Of a stretch of DNA of 64,000 bases, positions 36,286 to 45,737 are shown piece by piece (the stretch's first letter is position 1; each line of letters starts with the position of its first letter). Location: assembly GCF_013365535.1 (NCBI RefSeq), contig NZ_CP053590.1:2780501-2844500 (forward strand), given 5' to 3'. This stretch comes from Aquimarina sp. TRL1 (lineage in GTDB: Bacteria > Bacteroidota > Bacteroidia > Flavobacteriales > Flavobacteriaceae). The translations under genes and the position numbers were made by a program. Under the pieces are notes generated by a model that worked only from the letters and a program-made list of their open reading frames with translations, searched no databases and was not told the origin of the DNA.

Positions 36286-37269
36286 ATGAATAATGTTAGT
36301 ATCATCGGATCTGGTTCCTATGTTCCGGAAAATATTGTAACAAATAAGGATCTCGAGAAGACATTGGACACCACAGATGAATGGATCGTCCAGAAAACAG
36401 GAATAAAAGAAAGGAGAATTGCTCCTGCAGATATGTTGACATCGGATATGGCTGCCTATGCTGCCAGAAACGCATTGAGTACGTATTCGATAAACCCGGA
36501 GGATATTGATTTGATTGTTTTAGCTACCAATATGTCAGATCACCTAAGCCCAGCTTGTGCTGTAAAAGTTCAGGAGAAAATAGGAGCTATAAATGCTTGC
36601 GCTTTTGATATAAGAGTTGGCGGATGTCCTGGAATTATTTATGCAATGTCTGTTGCATATCAATATATAGCAAGTGGAACTTATAAAACAGTCTTGGCAC
36701 TTTCCGCAGATATGAACTCTAAAGTAGTGAATTGGGAAGATCGAAAAACCTGTGTATTCCTGGGGGATGGAGCCTCTGCTTTTGTACTTCAGCAAAGTGA
36801 AAGACCAGGAATTAAAAATATAAAATTACATACAAGCCCTAAAGGGTATTATGATGCATTTATTCCAGCAGGAGGTATTGCAGAACCGATCACTACCGAT
36901 AATATAACATCCGGGCGACAGTATTTTACAATGAATGGAAGAAATATTTGGGAATATGCAACAACAGTATTTCCAGCAACAGTTCATGAACTATTAGAAG
37001 AAGGAAACCTGGATATAGAAGATGTTAATTTCGTGATTCCGCATCAGGCAAATCTGAATATTATAAAAGAAGGATTACGTCAGTTAGCTGTGCCTTTAGA
37101 AAAAACAATTATCAATATAGATCGCTATGCGAATACAGGAGGATCTTCTGTAGGAATTGCTTTTGCAGAAGGGATCGAAAAAGGAATCATAAAAAAAGGA
37201 GATACAATAATATTGGTAGCTTTTGGTGCAGGATACTCCTGGGGAGGAATGCTACTGGAACTACATTAA
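36286..37269 (+). CDS. KAS III (FabH-like) 6, complete catalytic triad
   Basis: 327 residues. Cys114 in RVGGCPGIIYAM, His253 in VIPHQANLN and Asn283 in YANTGGSS; the N terminus (DEWIVQKTGIKERRI) is the most FabH-like of the six. It is closest to KAS III 1 in the nucleophile region (both VGGCPG) and may use the same type of acyl-CoA. Last gene of the cluster; no canonical terminator follows, only a short palindrome near 37305-37320. Confidence 0.9.
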   Translation: MNNVSIIGSGSYVPENIVTNKDLEKTLDTTDEWIVQKTGIKERRIAPADMLTSDMAAYAARNALSTYSINPEDIDLIVLATNMSDHLSPACAVKVQEKIGAINACAFDIRVGGCPGIIYAMSVAYQYIASGTYKTVLALSADMNSKVVNWEDRKTCVFLGDGASAFVLQQSERPGIKNIKLHTSPKGYYDAFIPAGGIAEPITTDNITSGRQYFTMNGRNIWEYATTVFPATVHELLEEGNLDIEDVNFVIPHQANLNIIKEGLRQLAVPLEKTIINIDRYANTGGSSVGIAFAEGIEKGIIKKGDTIILVAFGAGYSWGGMLLELH

Positions 37270-37334
37270 ATACGATACCTATGATTACATGTATTGAAAT
37301 ATTAATAACGGTTATTAGTCATATATTTATTTGG

Positions 37335-38177
37335 CTATACAGTTTTTAGAAAAGATAAAAGTGTATGATTAAAATTTTCAGGATCATCCAGATTAGCAAA
37401 ATGACCTGCGTTTTTTAATTCTTTTAATTCAAAGTTACCTCGTAAAAGAAAACAGGTAATTGTACTCTCCAGAACATTATTTATTTCATCATCCATATTC
37501 CCCCTGATGATCATAGCTCTTGTTCTGGATTTTTTTATGGTTTTGAGATAATTTATTTTTCGTAAATGTGGAATTAGATTCATCACGGTTAATGTTTGAG
37601 TAGCAGCGATCATATCCTTTATTTTTTGTTTGGAATATGGAGTTATTCCTGCAGCGTTAGATAAATGACTGAGCGTCTTTGTTCCAACTACCTGATAGAC
37701 TAATTTAATAAGTCCGACGACAAAAGGGGATTTTTTTAGGTATGCAGTTGTACCGAAAGTTGTTAGTGAAAGTAATTTTTCCGGATATGATTTTAGCATT
37801 TCATAACCGATATTTCCTCCCATAGAGTTTCCTACGTAATGTATTTTCTCTATATGTAATTCTTGAAGCAATGTAATTAAGTCTTTGCAAAGCCTTTTTA
37901 ATCTAAAATCAGAAATTCTCATTTTTTTTGGAGGAGAGGAATTCCCGTGACCTCTTAGGCTGACAGCAATTACACAATATGTCTCGTTAAAAAAAGGGTG
38001 TTGATACTCAAATTGACTTTGATTAGCACCTAACCCGTGAACAAATAAAATGGCTTGTCCATTTTTCTTTCCAGAGATAGTATACTCCAAATATATTTTT
38101 CCGAGATCAGCAATGTGTTTCTCCACTACCGTAGTCGTAGGGTCAAGTGTGGTTGGGGGATGTATTGTATGAGGCAT
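37335..38177 (-). CDS. alpha/beta hydrolase
   Basis: 280 residues without signal peptide. Oxyanion motif HGLGANQ, nucleophile elbow GNSMGGNIGYE (Ser) and catalytic His in GHFANLDD; the Asp is probably in GNMDDEI. Acts on an ester, thioester or lactone in the cytoplasm. It is convergent with the KAS III cluster (65-bp gap), so a thioesterase or product-release role is possible by location but not shown. Alternatives are ordinary esterase or dienelactone-type hydrolases. Confidence 0.88.
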   Translation of the reverse strand: MPHTIHPPTTLDPTTTVVEKHIADLGKIYLEYTISGKKNGQAILFVHGLGANQSQFEYQHPFFNETYCVIAVSLRGHGNSSPPKKMRISDFRLKRLCKDLITLLQELHIEKIHYVGNSMGGNIGYEMLKSYPEKLLSLTTFGTTAYLKKSPFVVGLIKLVYQVVGTKTLSHLSNAAGITPYSKQKIKDMIAATQTLTVMNLIPHLRKINYLKTIKKSRTRAMIIRGNMDDEINNVLESTITCFLLRGNFELKELKNAGHFANLDDPENFNHTLLSFLKTV

Positions 38178-38291
38178 GGTTATAAGAGTTTTAAGGTTTA
38201 AAACTACGTCTTTTTAGTGAGAAAAAGAATCAGAAAAAGGAAAAGAAAAGCAACCTTTTTACAAAACAAGCATCTTTTAGATATGTGATAT

Positions 38292-38313
38292 TTCATTTTT
38301 TATAAAAAATGAA
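38292..38313. promoter_or_regulatory. 22-bp perfect palindrome
   Basis: TTCATTTTTTA and its exact reverse complement are adjacent, centred at 38302/38303. It lies between the hydrolase gene (-) and the DMT transporter gene (+), where an operator would be expected; with so many A/T pairs it could also be fortuitous. Confidence 0.4.
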
Positions 38314-38330
38314 TGAATAGGGGAAATTAA

Positions 38331-38384
38331 GACCTTGCCGTATATAAGTATTACGCTTCTTATATATGAATGCAAGGTTTTTTT
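38331..38384 (+). terminator. orphan intrinsic terminator upstream of the DMT transporter
   Basis: ACCTTGC (38332-38338) pairs with GCAAGGT (38372-38378), and inside it TATATAAG (38341-38348) with CTTATATA (38359-38366); seven T residues follow. There is no plus-strand gene upstream, so it either ends a small RNA or attenuates the transporter mRNA. The first ATG of the following open frame (38366) sits inside the stem. Confidence 0.7.
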
Positions 38385-38458
38385 GTGCGCATTGTTTTTT
38401 CAAAAAAAGAAAGGAAATCAACATATGTAAATGTATAGCGAATAAGGTTGAGGTACAT

Positions 38459-38935
38459 TTGTCTCAAACAAAAAAGGCAATATCATTGAACTACTTTAAT
38501 TTAATTTTGTTAGCATTTTTAGGAGGTGTTTTTTTGGCAATACAAGGGGCATTAAACGCTCGTTTGGGAGTGTTGTTAAAATCTCCTTTACTGGCAACTG
38601 TGATAGCGTATGGGGTAAGTGTGTTATTTGCATTGATTTGTGTGTTCTTCAAGAAAGGAACTTTGCCTACAGTTGGGACCGTTAGGAATATTCCATTTTA
38701 TATGTGGTTTTCAGGAGGGGTTTTTAGTGTGGTTGGAATTTTGTTATACTACTATACAATTCCCAGATTAGGAGTTGGTACCATGATTTCTTTTGGACTT
38801 TGCGGTCAGCTAATTCTGGCAGTGATAGCTGGGCATTTCGGATGGCTTCAGTTACCAGAAGAACCGCTGACACTGAAAAAAATAATTGGAGTAGTAACGA
38901 TGATTGTCGGAATAGTACTAATTAATATTAAATGA
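38459..38935 (+). CDS. DMT-family membrane protein, DUF606/YdcZ-like
   Basis: About 158 residues from TTG 38459, preceded by an AGG-TTGAGG stretch that can act as a ribosome site. An ATG at 38366 would give 189 residues but lies within a terminator hairpin and adds a Cys/Lys-rich tail not expected in the family. Five hydrophobic helices; the start LLAFLGGVFLAIQGALNARL and the GVGTMISFGLCGQLILAVI segment are typical of DUF606 proteins, half-size members of the drug/metabolite transporter superfamily. Substrate unknown. Followed closely by the GNAT gene. Confidence 0.82.
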   Translation: MSQTKKAISLNYFNLILLAFLGGVFLAIQGALNARLGVLLKSPLLATVIAYGVSVLFALICVFFKKGTLPTVGTVRNIPFYMWFSGGVFSVVGILLYYYTIPRLGVGTMISFGLCGQLILAVIAGHFGWLQLPEEPLTLKKIIGVVTMIVGIVLINIK

Positions 38936-38942
38936 GAATGTT

Positions 38943-39677
38943 ATGAATACAATGGAGAGAAAAAACATAGATAACTTAGTATCCATCTGGGAACTTGTAG
39001 GGAATCAATTTGAAGCATATAAAGATTCAGAAGAATATGCCTGTGTATTCATAGAAAATAGTAATTGGCCAAATAGATTATGGTTTAAGGAAAGAATAAC
39101 GAAGACAGGTATTGAGAATGTAGAAAATCAATTGAAGAAAGTCGGAGCGCCAATGATACTTCCTTTTTGGGATTTGTATGATATAATTCCCTCTGATTTT
39201 TTTGACAAAAAAGGATATACAATTGCATTCGAACAAATAGCAATGTATTATACACTAGGTAATCAATTTACAGATACTATTGGAGTTACGCTCCACAAAG
39301 TCCAGACTGAGGAAGAAGCAAGTCAGTGGGCTATTGCATTTGAGAGTTCTTTTGGCTATCAGATCATGACCGAAATTGTATATAAAACAAGTGATAAGAT
39401 AGCATACTATGTGGTAAAAGAAAATAAGCGCGTAGTAGGAACCGTATTATTGCATAATACAGAAGATGTGATGGGAATACATTCGCTGGGAATTTTACCT
39501 GAGGAAAGAAAAAAAGGGTATGCAGATCAAATCATGAAAAAATCATTAAATATAGCACAAGATCAAGGCTGCAAACATGCTGTTTTACAGGCTTCTTCAA
39601 TGGGGAGATCACTATATCTCAGACTGGGATTTAAAGAACAATTTTTGATCAAAAATTATGAGTCTCTTAAGAGATAA
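38943..39677 (+). CDS. GNAT-family N-acetyltransferase
   Basis: 244 residues. The C-terminal half is a GNAT domain with the acetyl-CoA motif A LGILPEERKKGYADQIM and the following LYLRLGFKEQF of motif B. The N-terminal half (about 1-110) is a divergent, GNAT-like segment. It starts 7 bp after the transporter gene and is probably cotranscribed. Substrate unknown; small-molecule amine acetylation is the family's usual job. Confidence 0.85.
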   Translation: MNTMERKNIDNLVSIWELVGNQFEAYKDSEEYACVFIENSNWPNRLWFKERITKTGIENVENQLKKVGAPMILPFWDLYDIIPSDFFDKKGYTIAFEQIAMYYTLGNQFTDTIGVTLHKVQTEEEASQWAIAFESSFGYQIMTEIVYKTSDKIAYYVVKENKRVVGTVLLHNTEDVMGIHSLGILPEERKKGYADQIMKKSLNIAQDQGCKHAVLQASSMGRSLYLRLGFKEQFLIKNYESLKR

Positions 39678-39726
39678 AGAATAAAATGAAAGATATCTTT
39701 CATGAGCTTTAAAACGAATTAAAATC

Positions 39727-40470
39727 ATGGAAAGATTAGATCATGTCCTGATCAGAGTTGATAATCTGGAAACGGGGATTGGCGACTTTAGAAAAGAAGG
39801 TTTTACAGTATATCCTGGAGAAAAAGGATATAATGCAATGATTTATTTTAAGGATCATAGCTTTATAGAATTAGTAGCTCCAAGTCGCTTTCCGGGAATA
39901 TATACGCTTCTTGCCAGAATTGGTTTTTTCTCCTTATTAGGAACCGCATTTAGAAGAATAGGAACTTATGCTGTCTGGAAAGAGAGGTTCTTGGATTATT
40001 CCGTCTATAGTTCGGCAATAGAAAAACAACATACGGATGTACAAAATAGGTCATCAAAACTTCTGAAAATGAATAAGAAAAATAAAAATGGAGACACGAT
40101 TTATTGGCGATTATTTGCCCCCAAAGAAAGAAGCTTCCCCTTTGTGATGTCTGATTATAGCCCGTATAAATACCCTGATAAAACTGCACATACTCATGAT
40201 AACGGAGTAGAAGGAATTGAGGAACTAGTAATATCGGTGAACGAAAACCTGAAAAGTTATTTAGAAAGACTCAGTACTTTTTTTAATATTCGGTTATCTG
40301 ACTTTATTGAGGGGGCTGAGATGCATTCATTAGTTACTTCTAATACCAGAATTACATATGTAATAGGAAACAAAAATAAGATTGTACGATTGGTTTTAAA
40401 AGGAGAGAATTCGCTTCCTGCTTTAGAAAAATATAAGGTTTTCGGTATAGGGGAAAAGAAGAGGAAATAG
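39727..40470 (+). CDS. glyoxalase/VOC-like protein
   Basis: 247 residues. The opening MERLDHVLIRVDNLETGIGD and the later FKDHSFIELV match the Glyoxalase_3-like branch of the vicinal oxygen chelate fold, with His6 and the Glu in IELV as possible metal ligands. The second half is less conserved. Not obviously linked to its neighbours, though on the same strand. Exact reaction unknown. Confidence 0.75.
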   Translation: MERLDHVLIRVDNLETGIGDFRKEGFTVYPGEKGYNAMIYFKDHSFIELVAPSRFPGIYTLLARIGFFSLLGTAFRRIGTYAVWKERFLDYSVYSSAIEKQHTDVQNRSSKLLKMNKKNKNGDTIYWRLFAPKERSFPFVMSDYSPYKYPDKTAHTHDNGVEGIEELVISVNENLKSYLERLSTFFNIRLSDFIEGAEMHSLVTSNTRITYVIGNKNKIVRLVLKGENSLPALEKYKVFGIGEKKRK

Positions 40471-40580
40471 AAGATTATATGCTTTAATAGATGTAGGGAA
40501 TGAATATAAAGTAAAAGACTTCTTTATTCATTGATCGAATATATAGATCTTTGTAAAATACAATGTTTATTAAAAAAGCT

Positions 40581-41000
40581 ATGGAGAAGAAACAGAAAAA
40601 ACCGGATTCGATAGTATTTGATGAAGAAACAGAAAAGTATGACGCTTCTTTAAAACCATATGCAACTGATATGGGAGCTCCTGTTATTACAATCACCGAT
40701 ACGGCTGCCTGGAAAAATGCAAATATCAATAAAGTAAATAATCAGGTAAAAGCAAAGTTCGAAGAATTGAAAAAAGAATACGATGCATTAATGGAAAAAT
40801 ATGCATATAATGATCTTATCTATAACGCGAAGTTTAATTTTGAACCGGTAGTTGGGAAAATATATCATTTGTATAAAGATAAAACGGAACAACCTTATTT
40901 GTCAATTATAGCTCCAGAGGAATGTAATTTTGAACATTTGGGAAGTTTCCGGCTGAATGCGGATAAAATGTGGGAAAAAATCCAGAAAAATGATAATTAA
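40581..41000 (+). CDS. DUF2452-domain protein
   Basis: 139 residues from ATG 40581; an ATG six codons earlier is possible but would leave almost no leader. KPDSIVFDEETEKYDASLKP and YATDMGAPVI fit DUF2452, a family of small cytoplasmic proteins of unknown function found in Bacteroidetes and Proteobacteria. The centre is a charged helix (KAKFEELKKEYDALMEKYAY) and the end carries SIIAPEECNFEHLGSFRL. Own transcription unit, 74 bp before the LacI regulator. Confidence 0.82.
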   Translation: MEKKQKKPDSIVFDEETEKYDASLKPYATDMGAPVITITDTAAWKNANINKVNNQVKAKFEELKKEYDALMEKYAYNDLIYNAKFNFEPVVGKIYHLYKDKTEQPYLSIIAPEECNFEHLGSFRLNADKMWEKIQKNDN

Positions 41001-41074
41001 AAATAAACAAGTACCTTTAAAAACTGAAAAGCGAAAAATTAAATCTTACCAGATCTAACTAATATACGGGTGCG

Positions 41075-42106
41075 ATGCCTAAAAATAAAGCCACCATACA
41101 ATCCATTGCTGATACACTCGGAGTTTCTGTGTCTACAGTTTCCAGAGTGATGAATGGAGTCGGGAAAAAATATAGAATTAGTGCTAAAACAATAGCAGCA
41201 ATTCACGAAACGGCTGATAAGCTCAATTACACCCCTAATAATATTGCAAAAAGCCTTCGTCTGAAAAAGACATTTACCGTCGGATTAATAATTCCAGATA
41301 TTTCTAACCCCTGGTTTGCTAAGATAGCAATGCGGATAGAAGAAGAATCCAGAAAAAGAGGATATAATATTTTTTTGTGCAACAGCAATGGAGATATTAC
41401 AGTAGAGAAAGAATCATTAAAACTATTAGAAAACTGGAAAGTAGATGGGATAATAACGGCACCTATAGGAATTGAATATTCACATTTATTAAAGTCGTAT
41501 AAAAATGGAATGCCTCTGGTATTGGTAGATCGTTTCTTTGAGAAAGCCGAATTACCATATGTCTCCACCAATGATGAGCAAGGGGCTTTTGATGCGAATG
41601 AACTCTTGATTTCTTATGGGCATGTCAATATTGCCTGCATTCAGGGACTTGTTGGAACCTCTCAGAATAGACAGCGGGTAGATGGATATAAAAAAGCCTT
41701 AAAAAAGAATGGTTTGAAGGTAGAAGAATCACTTATCGTAGGAAACGATTTTGGCTATGATAATGGATATAATGAAGCGAAAAAAATTATTAAAGAGCTA
41801 CACAAAAATAAGGTGACAGCAATTTTTTCTACAGGAAATCAGATCACATTGGGAGTATTAAAAGCTTTTAAAGAAGAAAGCATACGAATCCCTGAAGATA
41901 TTTCGTTAATTTCATTTGACGAAAATAATTATTCGGAACTTCTTTATACACCTATTTCTACAGTATCTCATGTCGATAATGAAATAGGAAGCAAGGCAGT
42001 TGCTATGCTGTTTAATCAAATTAATGAAGAAGAAACAGAAGAAGTACAACGTATTTTAGCTCCTACCCACCTAATTGAAAGAGATTCTGTACGAAGAATT
42101 AAGTGA
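41075..42106 (+). CDS. LacI-family regulator of the nucleoside locus
   Basis: 343 residues. Classical LacI HTH (residues 5-30; IQSIADTLGVSVSTVSRVMN), hinge helix (about 50-60; NNIAKSLRLKKT) and a ribose-binding-protein-like effector domain (GLIIPDISNPWFAKIAMRI). By position it controls the TonB receptor and nucleoside genes that follow on the same strand; a 20-bp LacI-type palindrome lies 220 bp downstream. A likely effector is ribose, a ribose phosphate or a nucleoside. Confidence 0.93.
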   Translation: MPKNKATIQSIADTLGVSVSTVSRVMNGVGKKYRISAKTIAAIHETADKLNYTPNNIAKSLRLKKTFTVGLIIPDISNPWFAKIAMRIEEESRKRGYNIFLCNSNGDITVEKESLKLLENWKVDGIITAPIGIEYSHLLKSYKNGMPLVLVDRFFEKAELPYVSTNDEQGAFDANELLISYGHVNIACIQGLVGTSQNRQRVDGYKKALKKNGLKVEESLIVGNDFGYDNGYNEAKKIIKELHKNKVTAIFSTGNQITLGVLKAFKEESIRIPEDISLISFDENNYSELLYTPISTVSHVDNEIGSKAVAMLFNQINEEETEEVQRILAPTHLIERDSVRRIK

Positions 42107-42500
42107 TCGAAGCCTTTTTTCACGATATTTTTAGTTTACAAAGTGTTTTGTTATTAAAATTTTAATTTTTTAAATATTTTTTTAAGAGATTCTTAACAAG
42201 GGCTAATTTTTTGATAATCAATATGTTTGAGTGCCTGTTTTTGTGTAGAAATCTAGGGTAGAAAGCATTGATTTATAGTGTTTTGTGTACCTGTGGATTT
42301 TGATGAATAAAAAAAAACACTTACATTGCACAAACGTTTGCGCAAATATACAGTTAACATAATCAAAGGATTGTGAAGCGTATTTTAATCTCGCTAAAGT
42401 TTAAAACGAAGAGAGGAGTAGACCTTTTAAGACAGTTCATCTTTATTTTCTTAAAACCAGAACAATGAATTGTAGTATGCTAATTTAATTTTCTGTAATT
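42107..42500. promoter_or_regulatory. LacI-type operator and leader of the Oar-like receptor
   Basis: 394 bp. At 42326-42345 lies TTGCACAAACGTTTGCGCAA, a palindrome with 18 of 20 positions symmetric, centred on the CG step as LacI/PurR operators are. A second small palindrome TTTGCGCAAA (42337-42346) overlaps it. No full consensus promoter was found; the operator is 155 bp from the start codon, which implies a long leader or a promoter around 42270-42330. Confidence 0.65.
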
Positions 42501-45500
42501 ATGAGAAACAATTTTCTTATTGTCATTTTTTTACTGTTCCTAGGGGGGACAATGACAGCACAAGTAACGACATCGAATATCAGGGGGAAGGTGTCGGATG
42601 ATCAGGGACTCGCCTTATTGGGGGCAGATGTAATTGTAGTACATACACCAACAGGAACAAAATATGGAAGTATTACCAATGGGGATGGTCGTTTTAATTT
42701 ATTAAATCTTAGAGTTGGTGGACCTTATACAATTACGATTTCATATTTAGGGTTTAAAACACAAACACAGAATGATGTATTCCTTTCACTAGGAAAAACC
42801 ATGACATTTGATACGGTACTTACCCCGGATGCAGAAGCATTAGGAGAAGTAATTGTGGTTTCTGATGGGTCAGGAACGTTTAATGGGGATAAAACAGGAG
42901 CAGTAACCAGTGTGACGAGTAGACAATTGACAAAATTACCTACAATTTCCAGATCTGCACAAGATTTTACACGATTAGAACCTACTGCCAGTGGTAATTC
43001 TTTTGGGGGGAGAAATGATCAGTTCAATAACTTCTCCCTAGATGGAGCAGTGTTTAATAACCCTTTTGGGTTAGATTCGCCAACTCCCGGAGGGCAAAGT
43101 GGAGCACAACCTATTTCATTGGATGCCATTGATCAAATTCAGGTTTCTACTGCTCCGTATGATGTAACACAATCTGGTTTTACAGGAGCGTCTGTTAATG
43201 CAGTGACAAAAAGTGGAACAAATGAATTTCACGGAACAGCATATGGTTTTTTTAGAGATGAAAACCTAACGGGAGAAAAAGTAAAAGGCGATAAAGTGAT
43301 TCGCCCCGATTTAAGTCAGTATCAATACGGTTTTAGTTTGGGAGGTCCTATTGTGAAAGATAAATTATTCTTTTTTGCTAACCTAGAGAATGATCAGCGA
43401 GAAGACCTGGGTACGAATGGATTTATCCCTGATACGGGGTCAGGAGCAATTAATGAAACAAGAGTGTTAGAAAGTGATTTGATTGCTGTAAGACAGGCGT
43501 TGAGTAACCTGGGATATAATACAGGTGCATATGAAGGATTTACATATGGTTCGGAATCCATAAAAGGAATTGTAAAGCTCGATTGGAATATCAATTCCAA
43601 ACATCGAATGGCATTCATATATAATTTTTTAAGGGCCTCAAAAGAATTGCCTGCACACCCTACTGCTATTGCTGCAAGAGGACCTAATTTTCAGACACTT
43701 CAATTTGAAAATTCCGGGTATGAAATCAATAATAGATTACAGTCATTTCAGTTAGAAGTAAACTCTACATTTTCCGATGTGATTACTAATAAATTGCAAG
43801 TAGGATATTCTTATTTTGATGATTTTAGAAATCCATTATCAGCACCAGCTCCAAGTATTATCATTCAAGATGGGCAGGGAAGTAATTACATCGTTGCAGG
43901 ACATGAACCCTTTTCGATTCATAATAAATTAGACCAGAAAGTATTTCAGGTAACCAATAACCTGAACTATTTTAGAGGGAATCACACTTATACCGTTGGA
44001 GTTTCGTTTGAGAAATTTGAGTTTGATAATTCATTTAATCTTACCGCATATGATAATTTTGCAGCAGGAGGGAATTATTATGGATTATTCAGACCTTATG
44101 GAAGTGTACAGGAATTTTTAGATGATGCCAGTAATCCGGCAGGAGGACTAGCAGGGAATTTGCAGTTTGCTCAAAATGCCTTTGAGAATAACAATCAATT
44201 GGCAATAGGAGCTCCAGGAGGATGGTCCCTGGCAGAAACCAATGTAGGGCAATTAGCATTCTACCTGCAAGATGAATGGAATATCTCAGATGATTTTAAA
44301 CTTACCTATGGAATCCGTTTTGATAAGCCGTTGTTTTTTGATACTGCTGATAAAATCAGAGAAAATATCGATAGAAAAGGAACTTATGATCCCTCAATTG
44401 TATATTTCAATCCTAATACAGGAGAAGAAACAACTATTGATTCAGAAGTACTGCCTAATGACGATTTCTTAATCTCTCCACGTCTTGGTTTTAACTGGAA
44501 TATCAATGGAGAATCTACAACCCAGCTAAGAGGAGGATCAGGAGTTTTTACAGGGCGATTCCCTTTTGTTTGGATAGGAAATCAGGTACAGGGAGTTGAC
44601 TCCTTTTTCTATCAGACCGTAAGCCCTGATTTTAAATTTCCACAGGTATGGAGAACCAATATAGGTGCAGATCACCGATTTGAGAATGGAATAACACTAA
44701 CGGCAGATATATCGTATACCAAAGATATCAATGCTCCTCATGTACAAAATTGGGGGCTGAGAAATCCTTCGGGAACCTTAAATGCTCCGGGAGATAATCG
44801 TCCGGTATATACCGATGCGGATAAAGGAAATAACGGATATGTTTTTATCAATTCTAATAAAGGAAGAATTTGGAACACCTCTTTAAAAGCACAAAAAACA
44901 TTTAATAATGGATTGTATGCCAGTTTAGCATATAGCTATCTGAATGCAAAAGATATCAACTCTATAGAAGCAGAAATTACAGGAGATGCTTTTGATTTTA
45001 ATCCCGTATCCGGAAACGCAAATGGCGATGTATTAGCACACTCTAAGTATGGAGATACACATCGTTTTATCGGAGTTGGGTCAAAACAATTTAAATATGG
45101 AAAAAGCGATCAGTGGTCAACAACTATTTCTACGTTTTTTGAGTATGCACAAGGAGGACGATTTAATTATACATATGCAGGAAATATAAATAACGATAGC
45201 TCTGGACAGAATAATGATCTGTTGTATATCCCAACCGAAGCAGAAGTACAGCAAATGCAGTTTTCGGGAGCAGGGCAAGCAGAGGCTTTCGAAGCGTTTA
45301 TCAGGCAAGATGATTACCTAAGTGAAAACAGAGGGAAGTTTGCAGAGCGATATGGAGCATTAGCTCCTTGGAGAAGTAAGTGGGATGTAAAAGTGTTGCA
45401 GGATTATAATTTCGAAATTAATGAACAGAAACAGACCATACAATTTAGTGTTGATATCCTGAATTTTGGAAATTTGTTAAATTCTGATTGGGGAGTGATT

Positions 45501-45659
45501 TCTCAACCAACAACATTAAACCCACTATCTGTTTCTTTAGATACGACTACGAATACACCAACCTATACATTTAATTCGGACTTAAAGAAAACTTTCGGAT
45601 CAGATGCTAGTTTGTTGTCCAGGTGGCAAATGCAATTTGGACTTCGTTATATTTTTTAA
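42501..45659 (+). CDS. Oar-like TonB-dependent outer-membrane receptor
   Basis: 1052 residues. Signal peptide (cleaved near MTAQ), carboxypeptidase-regulatory-like domain (about 22-110; SNIRGKVSDDQGLALLGADV), plug (about 115-240; VSTAPYDVTQSGFTGASVNA) and a long barrel ending in an aromatic residue (GLRYIF). The Ser/Thr-Gly-rich plug region and length fit the Oar/RagA-like group rather than SusC, and no SusD gene is present. Position after a LacI regulator and before nucleoside catabolic genes suggests import of nucleosides or oligonucleotides. A terminator follows, so downstream genes need read-through or another promoter. Confidence 0.88.
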   Translation: MRNNFLIVIFLLFLGGTMTAQVTTSNIRGKVSDDQGLALLGADVIVVHTPTGTKYGSITNGDGRFNLLNLRVGGPYTITISYLGFKTQTQNDVFLSLGKTMTFDTVLTPDAEALGEVIVVSDGSGTFNGDKTGAVTSVTSRQLTKLPTISRSAQDFTRLEPTASGNSFGGRNDQFNNFSLDGAVFNNPFGLDSPTPGGQSGAQPISLDAIDQIQVSTAPYDVTQSGFTGASVNAVTKSGTNEFHGTAYGFFRDENLTGEKVKGDKVIRPDLSQYQYGFSLGGPIVKDKLFFFANLENDQREDLGTNGFIPDTGSGAINETRVLESDLIAVRQALSNLGYNTGAYEGFTYGSESIKGIVKLDWNINSKHRMAFIYNFLRASKELPAHPTAIAARGPNFQTLQFENSGYEINNRLQSFQLEVNSTFSDVITNKLQVGYSYFDDFRNPLSAPAPSIIIQDGQGSNYIVAGHEPFSIHNKLDQKVFQVTNNLNYFRGNHTYTVGVSFEKFEFDNSFNLTAYDNFAAGGNYYGLFRPYGSVQEFLDDASNPAGGLAGNLQFAQNAFENNNQLAIGAPGGWSLAETNVGQLAFYLQDEWNISDDFKLTYGIRFDKPLFFDTADKIRENIDRKGTYDPSIVYFNPNTGEETTIDSEVLPNDDFLISPRLGFNWNINGESTTQLRGGSGVFTGRFPFVWIGNQVQGVDSFFYQTVSPDFKFPQVWRTNIGADHRFENGITLTADISYTKDINAPHVQNWGLRNPSGTLNAPGDNRPVYTDADKGNNGYVFINSNKGRIWNTSLKAQKTFNNGLYASLAYSYLNAKDINSIEAEITGDAFDFNPVSGNANGDVLAHSKYGDTHRFIGVGSKQFKYGKSDQWSTTISTFFEYAQGGRFNYTYAGNINNDSSGQNNDLLYIPTEAEVQQMQFSGAGQAEAFEAFIRQDDYLSENRGKFAERYGALAPWRSKWDVKVLQDYNFEINEQKQTIQFSVDILNFGNLLNSDWGVISQPTTLNPLSVSLDTTTNTPTYTFNSDLKKTFGSDASLLSRWQMQFGLRYIF

Positions 45660-45737
45660 TAAAAAAGGCAGGAATTGTAATTATAAAACTTGTTTTGTTC
45701 ATAGTTGACTTTAAAATCAATTTGTGAGATTAATCAG

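Noticed and set aside
24163..37269. Flexirubin, aryl-polyene, ladderane, dialkylresorcinol or beta-branching (HMG-CoA synthase) cluster
   Set aside because: Lacks KS-CLF pairs, ammonia lyase, aromatase/DarA-type proteins and enoyl-CoA hydratase-like branching enzymes; only KAS III-type condensing enzymes are present.
40484..40729. Minus-strand frame opposite the DUF2452 gene
   Set aside because: Hydrophobic shadow of the DUF2452 coding sequence on the other strand.
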